Shown: one piece after another, positions 1-9,200 of the stretch
Layout: each line of letters opens with the position of its first letter
How positions within the stretch are numbered: the first letter of the stretch is position 1
Source: Lysobacterales bacterium
GTDB taxonomy: Bacteria; Pseudomonadota; Gammaproteobacteria; Xanthomonadales; SZUA-5
Assembly (NCBI GenBank): GCA_022844135.1
Contig: JALHMG010000012.1
Coordinates: 43,657 to 107,656 of the forward strand
DNA: 64,000 nt
Reading direction: 5' to 3'
The notes under the pieces: generated by a model
Database searches by the model: none
Told to the model about the DNA's origin: nothing
Seen by the model: only the letters and a program-made list of their open reading frames with translations
Program-made: the position numbers and the translations under genes

Positions 1-49
1 AGCAGTTCGGCGATCGCGGCAAGCGGCGGCGACGTTGACGGCGGTTCAG

Positions 50-130
50 GGTTGTCGGTTCTTGGTGCTTGGAAAGATCAAAGGCAACGGCTTGCACCTG
101 ACAAAGCCAAGAACCATCAACCAAGAACCG
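50..130. repeat. Intergenic ACCAAGAACC-type inverted repeat
   Basis: The left arm (50-72) reads as repeated GGTT/CTTGG units. The right arm (105-130) is its approximate complement, with two copies of CCAAGAACC. The same word family recurs at 16983-17133 and 61495-61528, always between genes. Bases 1-49 hold nothing I can support. The repeat could form a transcript-end hairpin for the minus-strand gene that stops at 133. Confidence 0.5.
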
Positions 131-132
131 CT

Positions 133-531
133 TCAGCGCACTTGGCGTAGCCACTCCTGCAAATTGTAGTAATTGCTCACGCGGCTGATTTTGCCGTTCT
201 CGATATCGAAGAAGGCGCCGCCTGGCAGGCGGTATTGCTGGCCGCTGGCGGCAGGGAGGCCTACATCGGTGGTCAGGTATTGACCGATCACGACGTATTC
301 CGCCGCCGCGTGTTTGCCGTCGCTTGCGGCGAGAATGCGGATATCGGTCAGGCGCTCGTTGTAGCTCACATTCATTCGCTTAAGGAATTCGGCGAAAGCG
401 GCACGGCCGACTTCCCGCGGGCCCTGATTCAGATCGTGCGCGACATTGTCTGCAAGCAGCGCCAGCATGCCGTCCCAATCGGTGCGGTTGAAAGCGTCAT
501 AGTAGCGAGCAATCAATTCAGCGGACACCAT
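133..531 (-). CDS. NTF2-like/SnoaL-like domain protein
   Basis: A 132-residue protein of the size of a single cone-shaped NTF2/SnoaL fold. It opens with a helix (LIARYYDAFNRTDWDGMLALL) typical of the family's polar start, followed by strands containing AAAEYVVIGQYL and GGAFFDIENGKISRVSNYY, the usual sheet and dimer face. Members include ketosteroid isomerase-like enzymes and many ligand-binding proteins without known chemistry, so no substrate can be named. The start codon lies 9 bases after the stop of the upstream kinase gene on the same strand, with a GGAG-type ribosome-binding site, so the two are probably one operon. No signal peptide is visible, so it is expected in the cytoplasm. Confidence 0.8.
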   Translation of the reverse strand: MVSAELIARYYDAFNRTDWDGMLALLADNVAHDLNQGPREVGRAAFAEFLKRMNVSYNERLTDIRILAASDGKHAAAEYVVIGQYLTTDVGLPAASGQQYRLPGGAFFDIENGKISRVSNYYNLQEWLRQVR

Positions 532-540
532 CGACTCCGG

Positions 541-1482
541 CTATTCGAATGAGTAACCAAACTCCTCCAAGAATCGTGCCTTGAAGTGCGTCAGGTCGAA
601 GCGCTGGTTTTGAGTGCCGGCGTGCTCGATCTTGATCGCGCCCATCAGCGAGGCGATGCGACCCGTCGTGTCGAAGTCGAAATCGTTCATCAGACCGTAA
701 ATCAGCCCCGCGCGATAGGCATCGCCGCAACCGGTGGGGTCGAGCACTTGCTGTGCCTTGGCCGAGGGAATGTCGATCGCGCCATCGCGTGTATACCAGC
801 GCGATCCTTCGGCGCCGCGGGTCACGATGTACGCCGTCACCCTGGAGGCAATCTCCGCTGGCGACCAGCCCGTGCGTTCGCTGAGTAGCTGTGACTCATA
901 ATCGTTCACCGACACGTACGTCGCCTGCTCGATGAAGGCGCGGAACTCCTCGCCATTGAATAGCGGTAGTGCCTGCCCTGGATCGAAGATAAAGGGGATG
1001 CCCATCGCCTTGAACTCGGCGGCGTGCTGCAGCATCGCATCGCGGTTGTCCGGCGCCACAATCCCGAACGCTGCGCCGCGCACATCTTTGACGTGCGCGC
1101 CATGGCTTTGCGTCATCGCGCCCGGATGGAAGGCGGTGATCTGGTTGTCGTCGAGATCGGTGGTGATGTACGCCTGCGCGGTGTAGTGATCGGGCAACTC
1201 GCGCACGCACCGAAGATCTATTCCCATCGCCTCGAAATGCTGCCGATAGGGCTCGAAATCGCGCCCGACCGACCCGAAGGGCACAGGATGCCCACCGAGA
1301 AGCTTCAAGTTGTAGCTGATGTTGCCCGCGCAACCGCCAAATTCGCGGCGCAATTTCGGCACGTAAAACGCCACGCTCAGCATGTGCACCTTGTCGGCGA
1401 GGATGTGGTTCTTGAAGCGATCCTCGAAGACCATAATGGTGTCGTACGCGAGCGAGCCGCAGATCAGGGCTTGTTTGGGCAT
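541..1482 (-). CDS. PfkB-family carbohydrate/nucleoside kinase
   Basis: A 313-residue ribokinase-fold kinase. The C-terminal PfkB signature DPTGCGDAYRAGLIYGL contains the catalytic Asp of the GxGD anion-hole motif. Near the N-terminus GGCAGNISYNLKLLGG is the substrate-binding glycine-rich segment. The early sequence (SLAYDTIMVFEDRF) resembles bacterial adenosine-kinase-like members more than fructokinases, but this does not fix the substrate. It should transfer phosphate from ATP to a sugar or nucleoside in the cytoplasm. It is the first gene of a two-gene minus-strand unit with the NTF2-like protein. Its 5' side faces a palindromic mobile element. Confidence 0.85.
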   Translation of the reverse strand: MPKQALICGSLAYDTIMVFEDRFKNHILADKVHMLSVAFYVPKLRREFGGCAGNISYNLKLLGGHPVPFGSVGRDFEPYRQHFEAMGIDLRCVRELPDHYTAQAYITTDLDDNQITAFHPGAMTQSHGAHVKDVRGAAFGIVAPDNRDAMLQHAAEFKAMGIPFIFDPGQALPLFNGEEFRAFIEQATYVSVNDYESQLLSERTGWSPAEIASRVTAYIVTRGAEGSRWYTRDGAIDIPSAKAQQVLDPTGCGDAYRAGLIYGLMNDFDFDTTGRIASLMGAIKIEHAGTQNQRFDLTHFKARFLEEFGYSFE

Positions 1483-1513
1483 AGGTGGGCAGTTAGGTCG
1501 AGTTTGGCGGAGA

Positions 1514-1676
1514 CTAGTGTAGTGCTTCGCTATTAGCGGGACTAAGATTTCCGATGGATTTCGGCCCGAGGCAAGGCGCGAGAAGGAGACATAGCTCTTC
1601 TATGGCGACGACGAGCAACGCAGGATCGGGTCGAAGACGCGGAAAATGTTCCGACAATAGCGAAGCACTACACTAG
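1514..1676. mobile_element. MITE-like palindromic element with 21-bp perfect terminal inverted repeats
   Basis: The ends 1514-1534 and 1656-1676 are perfect reverse complements over 21 bases. Both begin or end in CTAG, and the left end starts CTAGTGTAGTGCTTCGCT. The interior is an imperfect palindrome centred near 1590-1604 (CATAG CTCTT CTATG), so the whole 163 bp could fold into one long hairpin. There is no coding content. CTAG at both outer edges could be a target-site duplication. The element lies directly upstream of a VOC-family gene remnant. Confidence 0.7.
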
Positions 1677-1712
1677 CAGGGTGTCGCACGCCGTGTCGGA
1701 CTCGAGGACTGC

Positions 1713-1916
1713 GATGCAGAGCAGGCCCGCTATTTCGAATTCCCGGTCATCGATATGCCGCGCGCCGTCGCGTTCTACGAGCAGGTATTCGGCGATCGGC
1801 TCACTGGAAGCGACGCTGGGCAACTGGATTGCCTTGCACCAACCGCGTTTGTAGCGCGGTTGTCGAAACTCCGTGAATCGCGCGTTATGATCCGGCTATC
1901 TGCAAGCCGGGGATAA
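1713..1916 (+). pseudogene. Remnant of a VOC (glyoxalase/bleomycin-resistance) family gene
   Basis: In the frame of base 1731 the DNA reads YFEFPVIDMPRAVAFYEQVF, the near-universal first strand and helix of VOC-superfamily proteins. There is no in-frame start codon, and family resemblance is lost after about 25 residues, running to a stop at 1914-1916. The usual 120-130 residue domain is therefore gone. It starts about 40 bases after the MITE-like element, so insertion or deletion there may have destroyed the gene. The downstream lipoprotein gene starts 5 bases after the stop. Confidence 0.6.
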
Positions 1917-1921
1917 GCTCG

Positions 1922-3964
1922 ATGTCGTGGGGACTTCAGACGAGCAGGGGGCTTCAAGTTGCGCTTTTTGCGCTGACGCTGACGGCGTGCGGCGGTGGCA
2001 GTGGCCCTGACACCGCGGGCACCGCGCCGCCCCCAGCAACGGCGCCGCCGCCGGGCTGCACGGGATCGTGCGCCAATGCGCAGTCGTTCCTGACTGCAGC
2101 CGAGGTCAATACCGTCATCGCCCAGGCGGTAGCCGAAGCCACGGCCAACAGCGCGCCCGCAACCATCGCGGTGGTCGATCGCGTCGGCAATGTGCTCGCG
2201 GTGTATCGCATGACGGGTGCACGAGCGCTGGTCAATATCAACTCCAACCGCAATGTTGTGGGCGGGCTGGAGAACTTGAACGTGCCGAGCGAATTGGCCG
2301 CGATCGCCAAAGCGATTACTGGTGCGTATCTTTCCAGCGAAGGCAACGCCTTCTCGACGCGCACTGCCAGCCAGATCGTCCAGGAGACGTTCAATCCCGG
2401 CGAAAGCAATGCGCCTTCGGGGCCGCTATTCGGCGTGCAGTTCAGCCAATTGCCGTGCTCGGATTTCATGCAGCGCTTTACAACAGGGCAGGCACCGGGC
2501 GTAGGCCCGAAACGCTCGCCACTCGGATTGTCCGCAGATCCGGGCGGTTTTCCGTTGTACAAGAACGGCGTACCGGTGGGCGGCGTTGGGGTGGCCGCCG
2601 ATCCCTTGTACACCTTGGATCGCCGTATCCTGGATCGCGATCGAGACATCGACGAAATGATCGCGCTGGCGGCCACGTTTGGCTTCGGTGCACCCGCAGA
2701 CCGTCGCGGCGATGTGATTACGGCAGATGGCAAAACCTTTCGCTATACCGATGTCGAATATGCCGAGTTGGCGAGGGCGCCGGGTAATGCGCCGGCATTG
2801 ACACCGGCCAATGGCGGATTGATCCGCGTGCCCGCCTATGCCGATGCGGTCGTGCGCGACGGCACGGCCTTCGGACAGCCGGCATCGGGCATTCGCGCGG
2901 CGGACAGCAATCTCTCGGACCTCGACGCGTTCATCATCGTCGATGCCAATAACCAGAACCGATTCGCCCCGCGCGGTGGCACCGAAGGTTCCGGTGCGCT
3001 CACCGCGAATGAGGCGCTCACCGTGCTGCGCGAGGCGCTCAAAGTCGCCAATCGAGCCCGAGCGCAGATTCGCCAACCCTTTGGTAGCCAGGCGCGCGTC
3101 AGTTTCTCGGTCGTCGATACGCGGGGCACGGTTCTGGCGCTGGCGCGGACGCGCGATGCGCCGGTGTTCGGCCTGGATGTGAGTCTGCAAAAAGCACGCT
3201 CGGCGGCGTTTTTCTCCAACGCGGCCGCTGCGGCTGATCTGGCCAGTCTGCCGCCCGCAACCTATTTCGGGTCGGCGCTGAATGCGCAAGGTCTGCAGTT
3301 GACCACGGTGGGAAGCACCACGCTCGCCTCGTACACAGCACGAACGCGCGACTTCCTGGGATCGCCCACTGCGTTAGGCGACGGTGCAGTCGCTTATGCC
3401 AATCGTTCCGTGGGCAATCTGGCGCGACCTTTCTATCCGGATGGGATCATCGGATTGCCGGCAGGTCCCTTGTCGAACGAGTTCGATTCCTGGAGCCCAT
3501 TCGATGTCGGCATCCAATTGGATCTGGCTTACAACCAGTTGGCGTTGCATGTCGCGCACTACATCAACCAGCTGGGCCTGGCGCTGTTCCTCGATGGCCG
3601 CCCGCTGGCGCCGGCCCCGACGGCACAAAACCCCGTGCCGCTGCCCGATATCGGCTTTAGCTGTACGGGATTGCCGCGCATCGCGAACGGCATCCAGATC
3701 TTTCCCGGTAGCGTGCCCATTTATCGCGGCGAGCAATTGGTCGGTGCGATCGGCATTTCCGGCGATGGTGTCGATCAAGACGACATGATCGCCTTCCTTG
3801 GCCTGCACAACGCCGGCCTTGCGTTAAATGGCGCGATCGGCAATGCGCCGCCGGGGCGGCGTGCCGATCAGCTGGTGCCGCGCGGTGCACGACTGCGTTA
3901 CGTGCAGTGCCCACAGGCACCCTTCATCGATAGCAACGAGCAGAACGTCTGCGGGGGCAAATGA
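1922..3964 (+). CDS. Lipoprotein with two HbpS/GlcG-like (DUF336) domains
   Basis: A 680-residue exported lipoprotein. The signal ends in the lipobox LTAC with Cys23 as lipidation site, followed by a Gly-rich linker. The first HbpS/GlcG-like domain (about residues 55-290) shows LTAAEVNTVIAQAVAEA and TIAVVDRVGNVLAVYRMTGA. The second (about 360-640) shows LTANEALTVLREALKVANRA and FSVVDTRGTVLALARTRDA. HbpS relatives bind haem or sense redox state, while GlcG proteins have no settled activity. It heads an operon: the outer-membrane barrel gene starts one base after its stop, and a ten-haem cytochrome follows. That context suggests a haem- or electron-related role at the cell surface, which is inferred. 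Confidence 0.75.
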   Translation: MSWGLQTSRGLQVALFALTLTACGGGSGPDTAGTAPPPATAPPPGCTGSCANAQSFLTAAEVNTVIAQAVAEATANSAPATIAVVDRVGNVLAVYRMTGARALVNINSNRNVVGGLENLNVPSELAAIAKAITGAYLSSEGNAFSTRTASQIVQETFNPGESNAPSGPLFGVQFSQLPCSDFMQRFTTGQAPGVGPKRSPLGLSADPGGFPLYKNGVPVGGVGVAADPLYTLDRRILDRDRDIDEMIALAATFGFGAPADRRGDVITADGKTFRYTDVEYAELARAPGNAPALTPANGGLIRVPAYADAVVRDGTAFGQPASGIRAADSNLSDLDAFIIVDANNQNRFAPRGGTEGSGALTANEALTVLREALKVANRARAQIRQPFGSQARVSFSVVDTRGTVLALARTRDAPVFGLDVSLQKARSAAFFSNAAAAADLASLPPATYFGSALNAQGLQLTTVGSTTLASYTARTRDFLGSPTALGDGAVAYANRSVGNLARPFYPDGIIGLPAGPLSNEFDSWSPFDVGIQLDLAYNQLALHVAHYINQLGLALFLDGRPLAPAPTAQNPVPLPDIGFSCTGLPRIANGIQIFPGSVPIYRGEQLVGAIGISGDGVDQDDMIAFLGLHNAGLALNGAIGNAPPGRRADQLVPRGARLRYVQCPQAPFIDSNEQNVCGGK

Positions 3965-3965
3965 C

Positions 3966-5756
3966 ATGAGCCTGTGCTTATCGCTTGCCCTCACCGCCGC
4001 CGGCCTTTGCCCGCCGGCACCCAATGCCGATCTCATGGCGATGGAGACGCTGATCGGCGGATCGCTGCCGGCGTATCTGTACGACCCTGACGAAGTCAAG
4101 ATCGTTCGTCGCCGGCCTGGGCATCCGCCCCCGAAGTCGCGGCATCGTCCGGATCAAAACGTCACCAACGCCGATCCGGCGCCGATTGATGCGGTGGGCG
4201 ACTTTATTCCAGTGCCAGATCGCTGGCGCATCATGGAGTCGTTGGGTTTCAAACATCCATGGTACGACCCGTACAACCAGAACATCTGGAAAGGCGACAA
4301 GCCAATCCATGACGACGACTGGTTTCTGAGTCTGCTGGCGATCAGCGACACCGTGCTTGAGCCGCGTTCGATCCCGACGCCGGTCGGACCGCAAGCGTCG
4401 GAGAACCCCGGCGCGGTGGATATTTTTGCCGGTGGCGATCAGACCATCCTGTCGCAAACGGTACTGGCGGGTCTGGTCTATTACAAAGGCAACACCACGT
4501 TCAAGCCCCCGGCGTACGAGTACCGGCTTACGCTGGCGCTCAACTACAATCGCGTCGACATCGACGATGTGCGTGGTCTCAATATCGACCCGCGTCTTGG
4601 CAACACGCGCGACGATGGCTTTATCGCGTTGCAGGAAGTGTTCGCCGATATTCACTTGCGCGACGTTTCGCCGCGCTACGATTTCGACGCGATCCGCTTC
4701 GGTATCCAGCCGTTCTCAAGCGACTTCCGCGGTTTCCTCTTCCAAGATCTGCAGTTCGGCGTGCGCCTCTTCGGCAATCGCGACAACAACAAGAAGCAGT
4801 ACAACCTGGCGTGGTTCCGCCGCGTCGAGAAGGACCTCAATTCCGGTTTGAATGATGTCGCGGAAGGCTTGCGCGACGACGACATCCTGATCGCCAACTA
4901 TTACTGGCAGGACCTCGGCATCGTCGGTTTCACCTCGCAAGCCACGCTGGTCTACAACCGCAATCGCGAGACCGATCTCTTCTTCGATTCGAACGGATTC
5001 ATCCAGCGCCCGTCATCCTTGGGCACCGAACGGCCGCGCGAATACGATGTGGCTTACCTTGGCTACAACGGCGATGGCCGCATCGGCTGGTTGAATCTGT
5101 CGGCCAGCGCTTATTACGCCTTCGGCAACAATGATGGCACCTTCACCGGCCGCGACAGCGACGTGCGCGCCGGCTTTTTCGCGGCTGAACTGTCGCGCGA
5201 TTACGACTGGATTCGCCCACGTCTGTCGATCGCTTACGCCAGTGGCGATGATGATCCTTTCGACGATCGCAGCAATGGTTACGACGCGATTTTCGAGAAC
5301 CCGATTTTCGCCGGGGCGGATACCAGCTATTGGATTCGGCAGAACGTGCCGCTGATCGGTGGTGGCGGTGTGACCTTGGCGTCGCGCAACGGCATCTTGA
5401 ACTCGATGCGTTCGTCGAAAGAGCAGGGTCAGTCGAACTTCGACAATCCGGGTCTGCGCCTGATCGGTTTCGGCGCCGATTTCGACCTCACGCCAGAGTC
5501 GCGCGTGTCGTTCAACGTCAATCAATTGTGGTTCGACGAAACGGCCGTGCTGGAAGCCGCACGCAATCAGGCGCCCATCGATCGCGAAATCGGTACCGAT
5601 GTGTCTGTTGCCTGGATCTGGCGCCCGTTCATGACCCAGAACATCGTCTTCCGACTGTCTGGCGCAGCGCTTGAGCCGGGCGACGGTATGACCGATTTGT
5701 TTGGCGACGACGACACCTACTACACGGTGTTGGGCAATGTGATTTTTACCTACTGA
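3966..5756 (+). CDS. Outer-membrane beta-barrel protein of the redox operon
   Basis: A 596-residue protein from ATG 3966, chosen because it lies one base after the upstream stop; longer in-frame starts would overlap that gene deeply. The sequence has the alternating aromatic/polar strands of a porin-like barrel from about residue 150, and it ends in a strand with terminal Phe-Thr-Tyr (NVIFTY), the usual outer-membrane assembly signal. Acidic loops rich in Asp (ASGDDDPFDDRSNG, LFGDDDTYY) may bind cations. The N-terminal export signal is weak by eye. Placed before a multihaem cytochrome, it could be the pore of a porin-cytochrome conduit, by analogy with MtrB-type systems. No sequence match to MtrB is claimed; an alginate-export-type porin is an alternative. 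Confidence 0.65.
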   Translation: MSLCLSLALTAAGLCPPAPNADLMAMETLIGGSLPAYLYDPDEVKIVRRRPGHPPPKSRHRPDQNVTNADPAPIDAVGDFIPVPDRWRIMESLGFKHPWYDPYNQNIWKGDKPIHDDDWFLSLLAISDTVLEPRSIPTPVGPQASENPGAVDIFAGGDQTILSQTVLAGLVYYKGNTTFKPPAYEYRLTLALNYNRVDIDDVRGLNIDPRLGNTRDDGFIALQEVFADIHLRDVSPRYDFDAIRFGIQPFSSDFRGFLFQDLQFGVRLFGNRDNNKKQYNLAWFRRVEKDLNSGLNDVAEGLRDDDILIANYYWQDLGIVGFTSQATLVYNRNRETDLFFDSNGFIQRPSSLGTERPREYDVAYLGYNGDGRIGWLNLSASAYYAFGNNDGTFTGRDSDVRAGFFAAELSRDYDWIRPRLSIAYASGDDDPFDDRSNGYDAIFENPIFAGADTSYWIRQNVPLIGGGGVTLASRNGILNSMRSSKEQGQSNFDNPGLRLIGFGADFDLTPESRVSFNVNQLWFDETAVLEAARNQAPIDREIGTDVSVAWIWRPFMTQNIVFRLSGAALEPGDGMTDLFGDDDTYYTVLGNVIFTY

Positions 5757-6259
5757 TGAAAACGCGATACCCCATGGTTCGGCAGCCGAATTCGGTTCCT
5801 AATGCCTTTGGCGCCGAGTTCCCGGTAGAGCGAACTAGGCAATTCGATAACGGCCGGTCGCGTCCAAACCGCGCTCGCCGCAACGTTGAATTTGCGCGGC
5901 ACCTGCGCCGCTATATGACCGACCCGGAGCGAGTGCTGTGGCGCGTTCTCAGGAATCGCTGGTTTTCTGAACTCAAGTTTCGTCGCCAGCACCCGTTCCC
6001 GCCTTACGTACTCGATTTCGTTTGCATTGAACGCAAGCTCATCGTTGAACTCGACGGCGGAAGACATGCCTTGACCAGGCATCGCGACGCAAAGCGCGAT
6101 GCGTTTTTCGCCGAGATCGGATTCACGACGCTGCGGCTTTCGACCAACGATTTGTACCAGCGCCGCGATGATGTGTTGAACGTCATTTGGGTCGCGGCCT
6201 ATGGCCAGTCAAAACACTTCCCGCCTATCCAGCATGGCGAGATTCTGAGGTACACATGA
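5756..6259 (+). CDS. DUF559 (Vsr-like/PD-(D/E)XK-type) protein
   Basis: A 167-residue protein with the DUF559 core: helix RHLRRYMTDPERVLWRVLRN, then KFRRQHPFPPYVLDFVC, then KLIVELDGGRHA, and TTLRLSTNDLYQRRDDVLNVIW. The D..E..(Q/G)xxH residues are those of restriction-endonuclease-fold nucleases related to very-short-patch repair enzymes. Cellular activity of DUF559 proteins is not established. Its ATG overlaps the stop of the barrel gene by one base (TGATG), and its stop overlaps the cytochrome start (ATGA), so it is translationally coupled on both sides. A cytosolic nuclease-like protein inside an outer-membrane redox operon is unexpected. No export signal is seen. The N-terminal 35 residues are less conserved-looking. 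Confidence 0.85.
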   Translation: MKTRYPMVRQPNSVPNAFGAEFPVERTRQFDNGRSRPNRARRNVEFARHLRRYMTDPERVLWRVLRNRWFSELKFRRQHPFPPYVLDFVCIERKLIVELDGGRHALTRHRDAKRDAFFAEIGFTTLRLSTNDLYQRRDDVLNVIWVAAYGQSKHFPPIQHGEILRYT

Positions 6260-9200
6260 CAATCGCTCGACGCACATCACTACTTGTGGTTCTGCTTCTG
6301 ATCGCCCCACTCGCCCACGCTGCCGACGAGTTGATTCCAGTCGAGCGTGACTACGTGACGGCGCCGGATGCGCCGGCGCACCAAACGTGGGCGCAAGCCG
6401 ATGCAAAGAGCGCTGGCTGCATGAGCTGCCATTCGGCGGTGGATCAGAAGACGATGCATGCCTCACCTGCGGTCGTCCTGGGATGCACCGACTGCCACGG
6501 CGGCGATGCGAATGTCGTTGGTCCCAAAGACCACAAGGGCCACGTTGCGGTCGCACCAGGTCACGGCGCAGATGCCGATGTCGGTCACGATCACAGCAGC
6601 TACGCGCCCGATTACCTGGCGGCGATGGAAAAAGCGCACGTGTTGCCGCGCTATCCGGAGGCCTGGCATTACCCGCGGTCGAGCAATCCCGAGCGGACCT
6701 ACACGCTGCTCAACAAGGAAGCGCCCGAGTTCACGCGCTTCATGAATCCCGGTGATTTGCGCATCGCACACGAGGCCTGCGGTGCGTGCCATATGCCAAT
6801 CATCGAAGCGGCCAAACGTTCGATCATGGCCTCGTCGGCGATGCTCTGGGGCGGCGCCGCATACAACAACGGTATTTTGCCGTACAAGCGCTACATTCTC
6901 GGCGAAGCGTATACACGCGAAGGCGAGGCGGCGACGATCACCTCCCTGGTGCCGGTGACCCCGGAGATGCAAGTGCGCGGCGCGCTGCAGCAATTAGTGC
7001 CATTGCCGGCGTGGGAAGTCATTCCGCCGGGCGATATTTTCCGCGTTTTCGAACGCGGTGGACGCAACATCAACACCACTTTCCCTGAAACCGGTTTGCC
7101 CAACTCTTTGGGGCAGATTCAGCGCCTGGAAGAGCCCGGGCGCCCCGACATCAAGCAGTCCAACCGTGGTCCGGGCACCGGACAGCGCATTGCGGTGCCG
7201 GTGATCAATATTCTCAAGACGCGTCTGAATGACCCGAACATGTGGTTCCTGGGCACCAACGATCAGCCCGGCGATTTCCGCAATTCGGGCTGCACCGCGT
7301 GCCACGTGCCGTACGCGAATGATCGCGATCCGCGCCACTCCGGGCCGTACGTCAATGCGGGCCACATGGGCCAGAGCCAGCAGGTCGATCCGACCATTCC
7401 CAAAGACCGCCCCGGCCACCCGATCAAACACGCCTTCACGCGCTCGATCCCGACCAGCCAATGCATGATCTGCCACATGCATCAGCCGAATATGTTCGTC
7501 AATACCTTCCTTGGCTACACGATGTGGGACTACGAGTCCGATGCGCCATTCATGTGGCCCGAGAAGCAGCAGTACCCGAGCCACGTGGAGATGCGTAAAG
7601 CACTCGATCGCAATCCTGAGGAAGCCGTGATTCGCGGCAAATGGGCGGATCTGGAGTTTGTCAAAGATGTCGCCAAGCTCAATCCGCAGCTCAAGGACAC
7701 GCAGTTCGCCGACTATCACGGCCACGGTTGGAACTTCCGCGCCATCTTCAAACGCGATCGCAAAGGCAACTTGCTGGACGCCGGTGGCAATCTGGTCGAC
7801 GACAACGATCCGAAGAAGTTCGAGAAAGCGGTCCACATGTCGTCGATTCACGTCGACGTCGGAATGCACTGCGTCGACTGCCATTTTGCGCAGGACATGC
7901 ACGGTAACGGTCACGTCGTTGGCGAGGTGGCAGCGGGCGTCGAGATCGGCTGCAAGGATTGCCACGGCACGCCAGACAAATACCCGAACCTGATCACCTC
8001 TGGCCCGATGGCGAGCAAGCAAGGTCGCAACCTATTGGATTTGCGCAACCCGGATGGCAAGAAGCGCTTCGAATGGATCGGCGATAAGCTGATCCAACGC
8101 TCGATCATGACGCCAGGTTTGGAGTGGGAGATGTCGCTGGTCAAGGACACTTCCAATCCGAGCAGCGCAGCGTACAACGTCGTGGCGGATCGCGCGCACA
8201 CCATGAGCCGCGACACCGCCAGTCAAGCCTTCGGTATTGATGTCAAGCCCGCCGACTACGCGCATGGCGAAGACAAAATGCTGTGCTATTCGTGCCACAC
8301 CAGTTGGACCACCAGCTGCGGCGGCTGTCATTTGCCAATCCAGGCCAACTGGAAAACCGAACGTCATCACTACGAGGGTGGCGTGACGCGCAATTACGCC
8401 ACGTATAACCCCCAAGTCGCGCGCGACGACGTATTCATGCTCGCGAAGCACGGCGAGGTCAAGGACTACAAGATCGCCCCGTTGCGGTCCAGCTCGGCGC
8501 TGATTTTGTCGAGCACCAACAGCAATCGCGAGAAGATTTACATTCAGCAGCCGCCGATCGCGGCCTCCGGCTACTCAAGTCAGGCTATGGCGCCGCACTA
8601 TCCGCACACTGAGCGGCGCACCGAGACCAAAACCTGCACCGATTGCCACGTCTCCAAGGACGGCGATAACAACGCGATCATGGCCCAGCTGCTAGGTCAC
8701 GGTACCAAGTTCATGGACTTCCTGGGCTACAACGCCTGGGTCGGCGGCAGCGGCGAAGTCAGTGCGATTCGCGTGACCGAATGGGAAGAGCCGCAAGCCG
8801 TGATTGGCAGCTTCCTGCACAAATATGCCTACCCCGACTGGTATGCCGAACACCAGGAGCGTGGCAAACAGCTCAGCGAGGCTTACCAGCACAGCGCCGG
8901 GGAGGCTAACTGCATTCAGTTGCGTGGTGAGTATTTGTACGTCGCAGAAGGCAGCAAGGGCATGCGGGTTTACGATGTCGCCAGCATCGCCAATAAAGGC
9001 GTCAGCCAGCGCATCATCACCGCGCCGTTCTCGCCGTTGGGCCACGACACACACATCCCAACGAAGAACGCGACGTGCGTGGTCCTGCCGACGACGCAGC
9101 CGGTTCAACCTTCGCGCAATGAGGGTGATTTGATGCGCAAGGAAAACCTCGAACAGCCTGCCGCGGCGATTTATCGCTATGCCTTCATCACCGACAGCGA

